From Cruorifilaria tuberocauda (lineage: Eukaryota > Nematoda > Chromadorea > Rhabditida > Onchocercidae), in NCBI GenBank assembly GCA_013365365.1, contig JABVXU010000074.1, positions 114,819 to 178,818 on the forward strand: a stretch of 64,000 nucleotides of DNA, written 5' to 3'. The notes under the pieces are model-generated. The model searched no databases and was not told the DNA's origin. It saw only the letters and a list, made by a program, of their open reading frames with translations. Shown here in pieces: positions 40,016 through 52,457 of this stretch. Positions within the stretch are counted from its first letter, which is position 1; every line of letters starts with the position of its first letter. Both the position numbers and the translations under genes were made by a program.

Positions 40016-43000
40016 CTACAGTTCATTACCGGTAAAATCACCATATTCCCAAATGTTTCGGTGCTCACGACGGGCAATCCTCTCATTTTCCTGATATTCT
40101 GCAATCTGTAAAAAAGCCATTCATTTATCATGTTTCACTAATCTTCACTGATACCTTTTAATTTTCATGACCACTAATAAAAAAATGCCCCGTCCATTGA
40201 AATTTTCAGCAGCAATAAATTGGACTGGAATCTTCTTATTTTCTTTCTCATTCTTACCATTTATTCTTACCAATTATATTATTCCCTATCAAATCATTAC
40301 CTGATATAAATAATGATACTTAAATAAAGCAGGAGACATGAAAAAAGTAGCACACCAGCACAATCGACAGTATACTAAAAATTAAATCTAGTAGTAGGTT
40401 CAACGATTCGTTAATGAACCCAAATCTACATTCAGTTCTCTCTTTTTGTCCGCTGTCTATTTTCATTAAATAAAAATTCATAATTTTTATCACTGATCAA
40501 ATCACAATATAGAGGTTTGATCAGTGACAAAAATCATAATTAAAAAAACTCTTACGCAAAGCCCTATCCAGCCAGTTCTACATTAATAAATATAATAAAG
40601 CAGGAGAGAGTAAGCCACCAATGAAGCGAATCTCTTTTCTCGTTTCTGTTCTGCCAGAGCATGTCCTTCAGCAATAAGCGTTTTTGCAACGTCAGTACGA
40701 GTACCATCAGGTGTTTCAATGATAGCTGTAACGTATTCCATTCCGGCATACCGATACTCAATATTTATAAACATGAACGGTGCTGAGAACAGAATTTGCT
40801 CAAATGCTATATCTGAGTTAATGACATGATCAGGGTCGTTAGGCATTTGCAAGAAAGCCATTTGATATTCACGTGCACCTGCCGGTTGTACTGCATAACC
40901 AGCCGGCAAAGTAGCCATCGATGTCACATCAACCACTTCTCTCTGAAATCAGTGAACCGTGCTATATACCTAACCCTTTTAGAAAATGGAGCTCAACTGC
41001 AAAGACAAAATCTTTTTATCTTGAACGTAAGAAATATCATATAATATTGTAAGATTTATATAGGAAATAAAGCATTTATACAGATAGCCTCTAATCTCGT
41101 CTAGCCAATTTTTACGATTAAGTTGAGAAAAACTAACATTTCCAAAGTCGATATATAAAATATCAATATTTTTTCCTCTTATTCCTTCAACACGCGCCCG
41201 ATACCACAATTTATCAGCTGAAAATCGTGCAACGCACAACTCTCCACGTCGTGGCACATATGCGCCAACTACTGGCGGCTTTTTTCTCAACTCCTCGCGT
41301 AAATCTTTCATCATTTTTTCAAGTTTTGGACCTACAACACTTCTAGCAATTAAAATTTTGTCGTGAGATTACCAAAATATCCTCATTTAAGAATCGTCAT
41401 AATGACAAATTTATAATCAGAAAATAGAAATTGAGAGAATTAAAAAAAAGAATTAACCATTTGCCTTTTAAAGCCTTACTTTTTTATGGCATCTCCTAAC
41501 GTTGCTATTTTAACTTGAAATTTTTCAGGTTATAAACTTCAATCAACTTACCATCATCCACCGATTGTGCAGCAAATTTGAAATTCCCTCTCTGTACATC
41601 GGTAACAACCACCTTTTGATAATTTATTGTACGCTCTTTTTCAGCTGCTGAAGCAAGTTCAGCTTGCACAATAGCTTCTTCATCAACCCACTTTGCCCAT
41701 ATTCCTAATTTTGCCTAAAATCACAAAAAAAGTCTTGCAATTTCTTTCTAACAATTTTCCCTAACATAACTACTGCGACATTAGTATTTGGTAGGTTCAA
41801 ACTAAGTTCAAATAACTTCGTAGAATAAAATTTCCACCGCTTCCTTCTTACATTTTGTATACAACAGTCCACCTTGCGACAGTGCTATGGAGCGAACAAA
41901 ACTAATAGAGAAATAAAAAGAAATAAAAATCGGCATTACACACGTCAATATCTTAAAGTAGCACAAAAAATTTGTTAACTCAGATTAAACTATTTTACAA
42001 GCTTATATTAGGACATTTTCTGTCCCAACAGATAAAAATATAAGTTAATAAAATTTACAAAGTTACAAAATATAAATTGTACATAGATGCAGAAAAGAAA
42101 ACAAAAAGTTGAAACCTTCTTGGCTTTTTCCTCTGCAACACAAAGCTGAGAGTAATATGCACCTTTTTCAGCTGTGAAATGTACACTTGCTAGACCATTT
42201 TCCACTAATGCTACACTCATATTACAAAGACCCTGTTCAGTTTGTACAAACATATAGCCAATGAAACTTCCAGACTTATCCATACCTTCCACTTCTATTT
42301 CTACCTAAAGAAAACTCTTTTTATAAAAATTACAAAACATGAAAATATTCCGAAACGATCGTACTGATGAGGAATGAATAATGGAAAAAGTTTCATATTT
42401 TAGATTTCTATATTTCTTGAAGATTACAAATCAATTTCCTACTTTCCAAAAATCACAAACTAACCTCACGCTGCATAATTTTTGAACGCGTAAATTTAGC
42501 AGCCTCTTCTGCATACGGTTCATTTTCACCGATCAATTTACCACCCGGACCAATACGAGCACCACGGGGACAATCAATACCAGAAAATAAAAAAGTTATA
42601 AGGCACGTTTCTTTAGGCACATAGAGGCGTACCCGACTACCAGATGCAATAAATTCTACAATACCCTCTGATCGTCCAGATCTTTGCAAATAAGGCAGAA
42701 ACTGCTTCGAACGTTGCGCGTCCTGCAAAATAAAAATACTTCGCTATATACAGCACATCACCAGCTTATCAACTTAAATTTATACAAATGAGTTATGTTG
42801 TATGAAAGAAGTCAACAGTAGTTAAAAAAATTATTTTTTCAATTGTAAATTAATGTAAAATAAACAGCAAACTATAAATTCATAGTCTGAAAACAACGTT
42901 AGGTTTTCATTTTCCAATATCTTAATTTTAGTATTTACTATTGAGCACCATCTTGAACTCTTTGCAGCCCACATTAACGAACGAAATTTCCACACAAACT

Positions 43001-46000
43001 TAGCTACCATCCTAAGTTGCGATATTTCTTTATTTTGAGAAAATTGCACAAATCGCAAAACACAACAGGCAAAACACGAAAAAGCGATTTACTAACCCCT
43101 TGCAATTCTTGAATCCTTAAAACTGGACCTTTATCACCCAATATCCGGTCAGCAAATAGACCCTTTTTGCTTTTTTCTGCTTTTGCCTCAGCAGCTAATA
43201 AAGCATCGTATTGGGAAGATCTGAAAAAAATCGCTTGTCTTAAATTTTCTACTCCATAAATTTGAAAGAAACCAAATCTTTTTCTATTTTAAAAAAGGAA
43301 AAATATGCAAACTCCAACAATACCGATTGTCATCATCACTTCTATATCGTACTACCTTCGCCAGACCTTTCGAAACAAGCGCTTCAGCAACATTTAATCC
43401 TCCTGACATAACAGTACAGCACATTTTCTCGGGAAATTGTTCTGTTTTCGTTTGCACATAATCAACAGTAATCTGAAATGAAAGGACTCAAATCGATTGA
43501 ACTGGCAAAGTATAAATTCTAGGTTCTTGAAATTAAAATGATTAAGTATGCAGTGCTATCCTAAGCCAACTTTTTTGAGCAGATCATTTCCTAGTACATA
43601 CGCCTAGCGGTGCATGTGAAGAATTTTCTAGATCTGAAGATGAGATTTTGCAGTAGTAAGTTTCGTTTCATGTATGCTATACTTTATACTGGAACATACT
43701 TGAACTTTCTTGCCCACCAATCGTTTACGTAGAAATTCACGAGCTTCGAACAAGTAAGGAATGTCATATAGTGGCCGAAACTGTCGACCGACTTTGTTTT
43801 CTATGTCTCGACTTTCCTCTCTGAAAAAGAAAAATATTCTGCAGTAATAATATCGTAGCAGAATTCTTTGCAACATATTTTGTAAAACGTTATATTAGTA
43901 ATAAGTGAGAGATCTCAAAAGTTTAAGAAGGTTAGATGGTAAGGATCATAATGATTTCCGCCATATCTCACAACCGGTTCGCCAAATAATTTTTAAAAAT
44001 TTGAAAATATCAAGTAAAAAATGCTAATGACCTTGGAGGTCTTACGGAGGACAGCCAAATCTTGATTTCATCACCATTTTCTTTTTGTACGATAAGTGCG
44101 TCACCCATCACAACTTCAACTACTTTTGCGGTGAACGATTTCTTATCAGCGTTCATCTGATTGGAGGGTTGATAAGTACGCCAAAAACGAAGCCTTTTCT
44201 CTTTCGCTATTCTGAAACATTATTAGCACATATAAAAAATAAATTTTTGAAAATCAAACTTCTTTTATAAACTAGCTAACTTATTGTCTAATAGCTTCAA
44301 GATTACTATGAATTAGCATGCTATTTATGCACAACAATTACTACTATTGTCTGCTGCGATATCGTTTCTCGGAATCGTCATGAGTGCTGATTTCTATCGA
44401 TTAAATCATCCTGAGATTGAGTGTTCCCTTCTTTTATTATTGATAATTTTCTATTAAAATAAGAATATAGTAGAAAAAACTGCCAGTAGTAGGATCTACA
44501 ATCTATGGAAGATTGAAGGTATTTTGGAAAAAAGTAAATAAATTATATAATGGCCAATAAAGAACAAGATTTCGAGCTACCTGATCCAAAATTATCGGGA
44601 AAAAATTAGATTAATATATGCACGCTATATTCTTGCTGAATTAGTAAATTGATTTTTATTTACAATTAGTTATATAATTTAAGTGATATATGACGAACTT
44701 TTCAGCAGCGCGTAATACTTCTGGCCCTGATGCGGCCAAGGCAATTGACCAATCGACACATTTTGCAAAACCTTCCTTAAGTAGTAACTCAGCAATATTT
44801 CCTTTAGGATGAATAACCGAACCGACAAAATTCTGATTTGAAGTACTTTCCAGAATAATTTCAACATCTCTCTGCAGTAAACGACACTCAACAAAATAAC
44901 GTGCCTCTTCAGCAAAGTCTTCCGCTCGGCCATCAGCTCCAGCACGTATAGCTGGTGCCTAAAAATTGAATTTTCAAAATTTCTATTTTTTAAAAATTTG
45001 AGTTTCCATAAAGTTCGGATATATTTACAGCAACCTGCATATGACTAAAATGGTGACTTTATTTAGCAGCTTAAACTAAACTAGTGAAATACTCATGATT
45101 ACATCCCTCCCCATACAAATCCATTCATGTAAATCCATTTAACTGCTTATACTCAATCATATAAAACTGAAACATTGATGAAACCAGATGAATCAACTTA
45201 CTTTAATACCTGACAGCATAAGTGTTATGTAATAGAAATCAGGTAACAGAAAGGCACGGATTGTTGAACCATCACGTACTTGTTCAATGATAGCCTTAAT
45301 TCTTTGCTGTTTGAATGTATCGACAAGAGCTCGTGGATTTTCTATGACCCATTTCACATGTCGCACCTGGCAATGTATAAAGCTGTTTCATTTTTTTTTT
45401 TTGAGTGGATCGTAAAATAAAGTGATTGTAAGAAAGGGCAAAATAAACTGTTATCGAAAATTTCACCAACATGAAGTCTAGTTGAGCTAACAAGATAATA
45501 AATTCATCAGCATTACAAGTCAAAGCCTTCAATCTTACATGTTCTTGTGCACTTTCTTCCTCTACCGCCCATTTTCCTTTTTTCGCAGCTTTCGCAGCTT
45601 CTTGCAAGTCTAATAACTTGGCGCTATATTCGCTAAAAATACTACGAATTAAGACTGAAAACTTTAGAACTGAATCCATGAATTAAATTACATTTCTTCC
45701 AATTTAAATATCATTCATAATCGATAACTTTAAAAATATGCCACTTACTCAGCAGCACGTCCTACTCTCACTTCAACCCAACCCTCAGACACGCATGCCT
45801 CTGTCACATTTTCCGAATTTTCAAGATCTGAAAAAAAGAAATATTGGAAAAAATGGTTTGTGAAATCTTCGCAACTCCTTAGACATGCGAAATTAAAATT
45901 TATCGTCATAAAAGATTAAAACTGTCTTAATTAAAGAGAAACGCACAGAAATCTACTTCTATAAAAATTCGGAAACTTCAAACACCATTTGGTTCTTAGA

Positions 46001-46945
46001 GAAAATTTACTTGTTCCACCGAGATATATGCGGCCATGATCTCTCCCTGATGTAGCCGTATAATCGCAGCGAAAAACAACATTTTGCCCAATAAGTTTCT
46101 TACGCAGAAATTCCCTCGATTCCCAAGCAAATGGCTGGAAAACATGCACTTCTTGAAAAGTTACTAATAAAGCTTACCACTTAAATCCTTACTACTACTT
46201 AAATCCTAAACTTTCTGATACTTCTATACTTCTTTATACTTCTTTTTTTTAAAAAGATTATAACTAACTAGATTATAACGCATTTTGATTACATTTCGCT
46301 TCCTTAAACTAAAAATGCTCAAACTTTACATTTACCTCGTCTTCTTTGCCGGATTCAGTATCTGTTGGTCTTTTAGCCAGCCGTGGTGCAATCACATTAC
46401 TCAAATATACCGTTACCTCTTTTGGAGGTCCATTCATAGGTGGACCCTTAAAATATTCTCGAAATCAGTCAGATTACATAACCATTCTCTTCTGATCATG
46501 TTATTTCGAGCTTTCTCTTCTTCATACGATCATCTTTGAGCCATGTTATACGCCAGTACAATATAACACAGCAAATTATGAATAAATAACCAAGATAGTA
46601 ATGAAATTACGGATTTTAATCATTTGAAATATATCTGTGATACAACAAAATTGTCCAAAAATCTTCCTGCTTAAAGATATGACACTAAAATGAAAAATGC
46701 AAGATATATTTCGGAAATTTCAAATCATCTGGCTGTCATTTCCAAACTCCGAATCTAGAACAACTGATAAAAATATATAGATAGTTTGCTATGCGACATA
46801 GCTTAATATACATGCCTGATATTTTAAAAAAGTAGTAGAATAGAATGAATACCTGCAGAACGACGGCGTCACCGCATAAAATTTGTTTTACCAAACCACG
46901 CTTCAATGAAGCCACCTGTTGCAGCTGGGTCTGTTGCTCCGACAT
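40016..46945 (-). CDS. tsn-1: Tudor staphylococcal nuclease (SND1/TSN-1)
   Basis: TSN is a conserved RNA-binding nuclease-fold protein found with RNA-silencing complexes, stress granules and splicing or transcription factors. Exons in order: 46853-46945, 46336-46446, 46011-46134, 45749-45827, 45539-45632, 45202-45366, 44699-44958, 44032-44211, 43700-43820, 43324-43472, 43097-43220, 42465-42722, 42116-42304, 41552-41714, 41138-41331, 40619-40942, 40016-40105; about 905 residues, matching the family. It shows four SN-like repeats (for example [48 protein letters not shown]), then the Tudor core [13 protein letters not shown] and WYRARVEGI with IDFGN, then a partial fifth SN repeat ending [10 protein letters not shown]. 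The start follows a TTTCAAG site at 46968. A G+C-richer stretch at 47430-47560 may hold the promoter or a leader exon. Confidence 0.95.
40475..40541. repeat. Inverted repeat in the last tsn-1 intron
   Basis: Two arms of about 28 nt (40475-40503 and 40514-40541), each carrying the palindromic-looking core CACTGATCAAA or its complement, are inverted around a 10 nt loop. They differ by three bases and one indel. The hairpin could be a small MITE-like remnant or an RNA structure in the intron. Confidence 0.75.
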
Positions 46946-48515
46946 CTTTCGAACCTTGCAAGGGAACCTTGAAATATTTTTTTGCTAATTACTGAATTTC
47001 GCCATTCCATTAATGCATTTCAAACTAAATTGTTCAATGACGTATTCTGATCTCAATTTCCTTGGCAGTAAATTTCTCCACAAATCATGTTACTTGATGT
47101 TTTGAATTTAAAAAATATTATATATTTACTTTTTATATCATTAAATATCGAACGTCGATTATTTAGTCAGTAAATTTTTATCATTTAGCAGTTAACTTAT
47201 TTTACAGTAAGAGTAAGAAGTATGAAAACAGCATTATCAAATGTGTTTATTCCCTTTAAATTAAAACGTTCATTACAGAAAACATACGATTACAGAAACT
47301 TTTAATTGGTAAAAAAAATAGTTATTAGAAGGATTAATTTAGAAGTGTAAATGACAATAAAATATAGAATGACTTGGATTTAACAAACATCTCAAAAAAT
47401 TTAGCAAACCTAATATTCAATTTCCTAAATTTACCGCTCCCTCTATTGCAACTCCGTTACCTCTCGAGCCTTCACCACGGGAATCGATCATCCCATTTTA
47501 TCACTTTCTCAGCTACCTTCATAACACCGCCCACTTCAACTTAACAAATCAGACACACACTGATAAAATGCATATCGCACAAATCATATGTCACCAAATT
47601 TACAAACTGCAAAATTCCAACCAAACCAAACGACAAATAAACCACTAACACGTTTCCCGTGCCACAAATCACACATTGTATTGCAACACAAAATTTAGTA
47701 ATTGAACATTAAATATTTCTTTAACTTATCAAAAAAGGATACATTAGTAACAGTTAAACACTTACACATATCATTTCCATATAATATATAAATCTTAAAA
47801 ATTGTGAATTTTTATTGTTAAAAGGTATATCATCGTATCACATGTAATCAGTTCAAGCTTTTTAAATTATAAATTGAATGACATGAAACTTTGATTAAAT
47901 GATCGAATCTATAGGATGTTAAGTGTTAAAGTGATATGGAGTATTGTTAAAGATTGTAAATTACATACTCCATCCCTTGTCACTTCCCTTTTTCTTCCCG
48001 TTGTTTTGATTTCGCGAAAAGAGATACAAATTTCCTTCCTTAAATCTTCCTATTCATAGCTAATGAAAAGAAGAAAGAAAAACATATATTGGATTATCGT
48101 TATCCTGGAGAAATCTTTCCATATTTCACTATAGGATTTTGTTAACACTATTCTGACTGGCGATATTGAATAAGATCTATTTCTCTAAGCATCAAATTGC
48201 TAAACTCCATTCTTGTCATTGTTCAATACATATATTTTTTCAACTCTGATTGAAATGAACAGTTTATTTCGAAATTCATCGATAGGAAAGAAATTTTCTA
48301 TCAGAATAAAAACATTTAGCAAACATAGATGAACAAACTACCGATTAACAATTTCTTTTCTATGCGTTAACAAATATTCTTTCTCTCTGATTATTTAATC
48401 CATTAAGAGAATGAAATGAATGAATGATGAAATCATCTGCTGGTGACCAGCTTTATCACTACTATTCCGTTTTTAGCTTTCTTCACATGGTGGCTTTAAA
48501 ATTAACAATTATATC
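46946..48515. other. Spacer between msrA 3' end and tsn-1 start
   Basis: Holds the tsn-1 upstream region. A patch at 47430-47560 is noticeably richer in G+C than its flanks and ends, on the minus strand, in a donor-like GAG-GTAACG; it may be a promoter or untranslated first exon. Nothing else seen. Confidence 0.4.
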
Positions 48516-50264
48516 TTATCCATGACATGTATAACCACCCGATGTAGCAGTAGTTTTAATCAATTTGATAACATCATCATCCAATCGGTACTGGTCAGCG
48601 AGCTGTTTGAGAACATCAAAATTTTTATAGCCTGCCAGAAATGCATTTACTTTTGTAGCCAACGGTGAACTTACTACTTCTTCATCACTCAGATTCAGCT
48701 AAAATAGAATTTTTGTTGCAGTAATGAAAATATAAAATAAAAAAAAGGAAGTTGAAAGTAGCCAAATCAAAAACTAAAAAAGCAAAATCAACGAATACAT
48801 AGCAGAGTTATGATAATTTCTTTTTATTTTGTATTTCTATCCGCTCAATTTTAACTGATCAATTTATGTGTGCCTTTCCTGATTTATATTAACTTCCAAA
48901 AACGGCTGATCACTCAGCTCCTATCATTTTCATGCCTTGATTTGGCTCCTAGAACAGGATTTTGAATTATCCTGATTATTATTCTATGTTTCAGATTTTT
49001 TCTTTTTGCGGTCTTTTGATGGGATCAGAAGAATCCTTTCTCAAATTCTTGCAGAGCTAAAAAAATTTCACCGAAATGAAAGCGTTTTTTGCCAACCTTT
49101 TTAAAAATTGCCGTTTCACACCGCAACCAATATTTTTGATGATAATCTTCCGCTTGATAAAAATGAACCAGCTTTTGAATATATGTATCTAACTTTCTTT
49201 TACCATATTTCTCCTGAAAAAACTGTTAAAATTTTCAGATGAAATTTCAGAAACTTCCATTCAAGATTCTTAGCTGATATTGCAAAATATTTACTTTTCT
49301 TACTTTCCTATAGACATATATGAAACTTTTCAGGTAATTAAATAAAGACGTTATATAGGCAGTTCGCTTATTATCACTAATCTATCGTACACAATATTAA
49401 ATGATTCCTTTACTAACACAATTAACAACTCCAAAGTCAAAAAATAAAAAAGTATAACAGAAATCTAAGAAGACTTAAGCATAATAGTTATTCACATCAG
49501 TGAAATAATATTTTTAAAGAAATATCTGCTACAAAATTCAAATTACCTGTATTTTTTTTAAACTCTGCTGTGCTATCTCTTTTTGTTCATTATTCACGTA
49601 GAGAATTGCAGATTTATACTGCTTTTTATGTACCTTGGACGGGTCATGATTCTCCCAAAAACAATCCAAAATTTTATCGTAGCTTATAATCTTTTCGTCA
49701 AACTGTACTTCCGTTATTTCTGCAATATTCGATATCCTTATTACAAAGTAAAATGGCACTTTCATAATTTACAGATATTTCAATCGAAAAGGCTTCACCA
49801 TTGGAATCCTTATATGCTGATGTGAAAGTTGTAAGGTAATCGCTTCTATCTTACTATCAAATTAAATTAATTACACAAAAAGATCTCTATAGGGATGAAC
49901 AAACTGAAATAAATTATAAATGAACTTTTTGAAATGAATTACAATTATGATTTAAGAAAATATTCTTTCAGGGATCAAAATTCGGTAAAAATCACGTGAA
50001 AGATTAAGGCTGAAGAAACAAGTGAAGATTCTCTTCACATAAGATAATTTTTGATTAGATATATATTATGCATAAAAATTGAAGCGTATAATAAAACATA
50101 CCCGTATGATCACCGATATTTCGATAATCAGGTACCGCTGTAGTACCACCAGCATAACCAACTCGTGTTGCAAATACGCCATCCAATTTTGCAAATGTCG
50201 ATTCAGCACCCCAAAAACATTGCATTCCCAGATAGGCTTTTTGTAAATTAGTCATGATGCTCAT
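48516..50264 (-). CDS. msra-1: Peptide methionine sulfoxide reductase MsrA
   Basis: MsrA reduces the S-epimer of methionine sulfoxide in proteins, repairing oxidative damage. Exons: 50102-50264, 49547-49719, 49097-49213, 48516-48698; phases agree and give 211 residues. The catalytic site is Cys16 in QCFWGAES, where the residue before Cys is Gln instead of the usual Gly. Other family marks are GYAGG, a TEVQFDEK strand, CFWENHDPSKVHKKQY and AEDYHQKYW. The C-terminus ends GGYTCHG, placing a likely resolving Cys at 209. No signal peptide is apparent, suggesting a cytosolic enzyme. The ATG at 50264 was chosen; an in-frame ATG three codons later is also possible. Confidence 0.95.
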
Positions 50265-51932
50265 CCGTTTTTTTCCCTCGGTAAATCCAGACGAAATTCA
50301 TTTAATGATCCAAAAAAAGCGATATTTCTGCAGAAATTTCGATCAATTTACTTGAAGCTTTCAAGCTTCTATTTCTCTAGTCCCTTATTGGAATTTATAG
50401 TAACCAACAATTCTGGAAATAAGTTTGCAATGCAACCTAAAAATTTTTCTAAAAAGAAACCTTACGATAGCCATATAATCTCAGTAAAAAATTGCCATCA
50501 AAATGTTCATACTGTTACCAACTTTTCAAGCTGCTAGATTTAAGATTACTGGATTATCTCTTCCTCCTCCTAATATTTCATTCCATTTACCCTGATAAAT
50601 TATTTTGAGATTACATCTTTTTTCTTAAGAAAAACCGAATGAATACAAATTTTAAATATTTTATGGATTGACCATTATTACAAATATTTACCTATAAGTA
50701 GAAATTCTTACTAAATGAATACGTAAAGTCGTCAGAGGATGGAGTCTAAGTGGACAGCTGAATCAGGTAATTAATTGAATTATATGAGACCAAAAGGAGA
50801 GGTAAAGATGAAACAACATTTATAAACATTAAGAAGGAATATTTTGGTGAATTCATACAGCTTCAAATATTTTCTTCTAATCAAGAAAGCAATTATGAAA
50901 CTTTTAAAAGACATTAAGAAAAATGCAGCCATTCTTTGAAAGATTTTCTCCAAAACTATACGTGTAATTTATCGACAAAAGTAAATTAATTCTAACATAA
51001 GTTATTCACAAAGCCAAAGCATTCATCAGAAAATTAAAATTCAAAAAAAATTGCACAAAAAAATAAACAACACGACAAATGTGAAGCTAAATTTTTCTTA
51101 TGATAATTTTATCCTTCAATTATTCTTCATATAATCTTTCTTTTCAAAATTTGTGTAACAAGTTTTTAATATTTTTAAATTTATAAAATCTCAAAGTACT
51201 TAATCCAGAATTAGCAACCAGTTATAACACTTCTTTATCACGCTAAACTAAACAGTTTACTGTCTCAATCATAAGCCTTTCGAAAACTTTTTTCCCTTTT
51301 TACTTATATCACTTGAGAAATGTTTCAATTTTATAACAACTTATCATAGAAAGATGCATTTTACGGTAAAACGAAAATTCAGATTGTAGCAAATTTAAGC
51401 CTATATTTTTGTCGTTCATACACATGACGAAGATATGATGAAGAATAAGAAGAAAAAGATAGCAAAAAAATCTTGCTTGAATATCATACAAAGGAAAGAA
51501 AACAAGGATATCATTTTCCAAATTTCAATCACTAATCGAAAATCCGACATTACCTCTAGACAGCAAAACAAATTTTTTTTTAATGATATAAATCAAAATT
51601 ATCTACATTTGAAAGTTTCAAGTAATCAAATTAGAACGAAGTAAAACAAAAATTTCGAAATACCCGATTTGTACGGCATACTACTTAAAGTCTAAATCAA
51701 CTCGTGGGATCAAGGTTCATGACAAATCTGTTCAGACACAAATACCATAACGGCTTCAAACAAAAACATAATGCTAAGCTCTTTTTGATTATAAAAATTT
51801 AAGAATGAAGAATAGAAATATATACTCTAAAAATTCTTTAAATGATCAGGGATAAATTTTAATAGACATATAGAAGACCGAAAATAAAGATATTTTAAAT
51901 CACTGAACTATAAAGAACACAGAATTTACAAT
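50265..51932. other. Intergenic, no gene seen
   Basis: A 1.7 kb A+T-rich region upstream of msrA. Open frames here are short and low-complexity. Confidence 0.5.
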
Positions 51933-52074
51933 TTAAACCCGAGTTTTAACAATAAAATCATATATTTGATCGTGTATTAGAAAGTCACCGGAAATTGGAA
52001 TCGAACACATCAGTAATGATTCCCGTAATTCATTAGCCATACCAAAGATAAATTGAATATATACATCACCGGAT
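51933..52074 (-). other. Orphan terminal-exon-like segment
   Basis: On the minus strand, an acceptor (CTGTTTTTTCAG, read 52086-52075) is followed by 47 codons ending in TAA. The reading includes GDVYIQFIFGMANELRESLL and ends FIVKTRV. It is about 36% G+C, above its flanks. It lies 380 nt beyond the stop codon of the 52-55 kb gene. No donor that would join it in frame to that gene was found. It may be the last exon of an alternative transcript, a remnant, or chance. Confidence 0.25.
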
Positions 52075-52457
52075 CTGAAAAAACAGATAGGAAAATAAAT
52101 TAAATTAAATAGGCATGTTGGATGAAAAGTAAGCTATAAGTTTGAAGAATTTGTAAAATTGCTAGAAACTATAGTTTCTCCTCTTTTTTCTTTAAAAATT
52201 AAAACTGGATTACTGATTAAAGAAAGTTAAATGATATGGCATAAATGCTATTCGAAAGTATTCTAAGTATTAGTATGATTCTCGGCCATACATATTTCAG
52301 AAATGACTACAGAATCCTAAAAAACAAGATACTAATTTTGAAAATGAATCTTTCAAGCCTACAAATTCTAAATGTTATAAATAAATTGCGCTCCAATTCC
52401 CAAAGTATGAAAAAGGTAATAAAATTTAAATCCACAGAAGCATATTAAGACCTGCTT

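Noticed and set aside
44679..44945. An 88-codon minus-strand frame in tsn-1.
   Set aside because: It is a shifted frame of a true tsn-1 exon whose correct frame matches the SN repeat.
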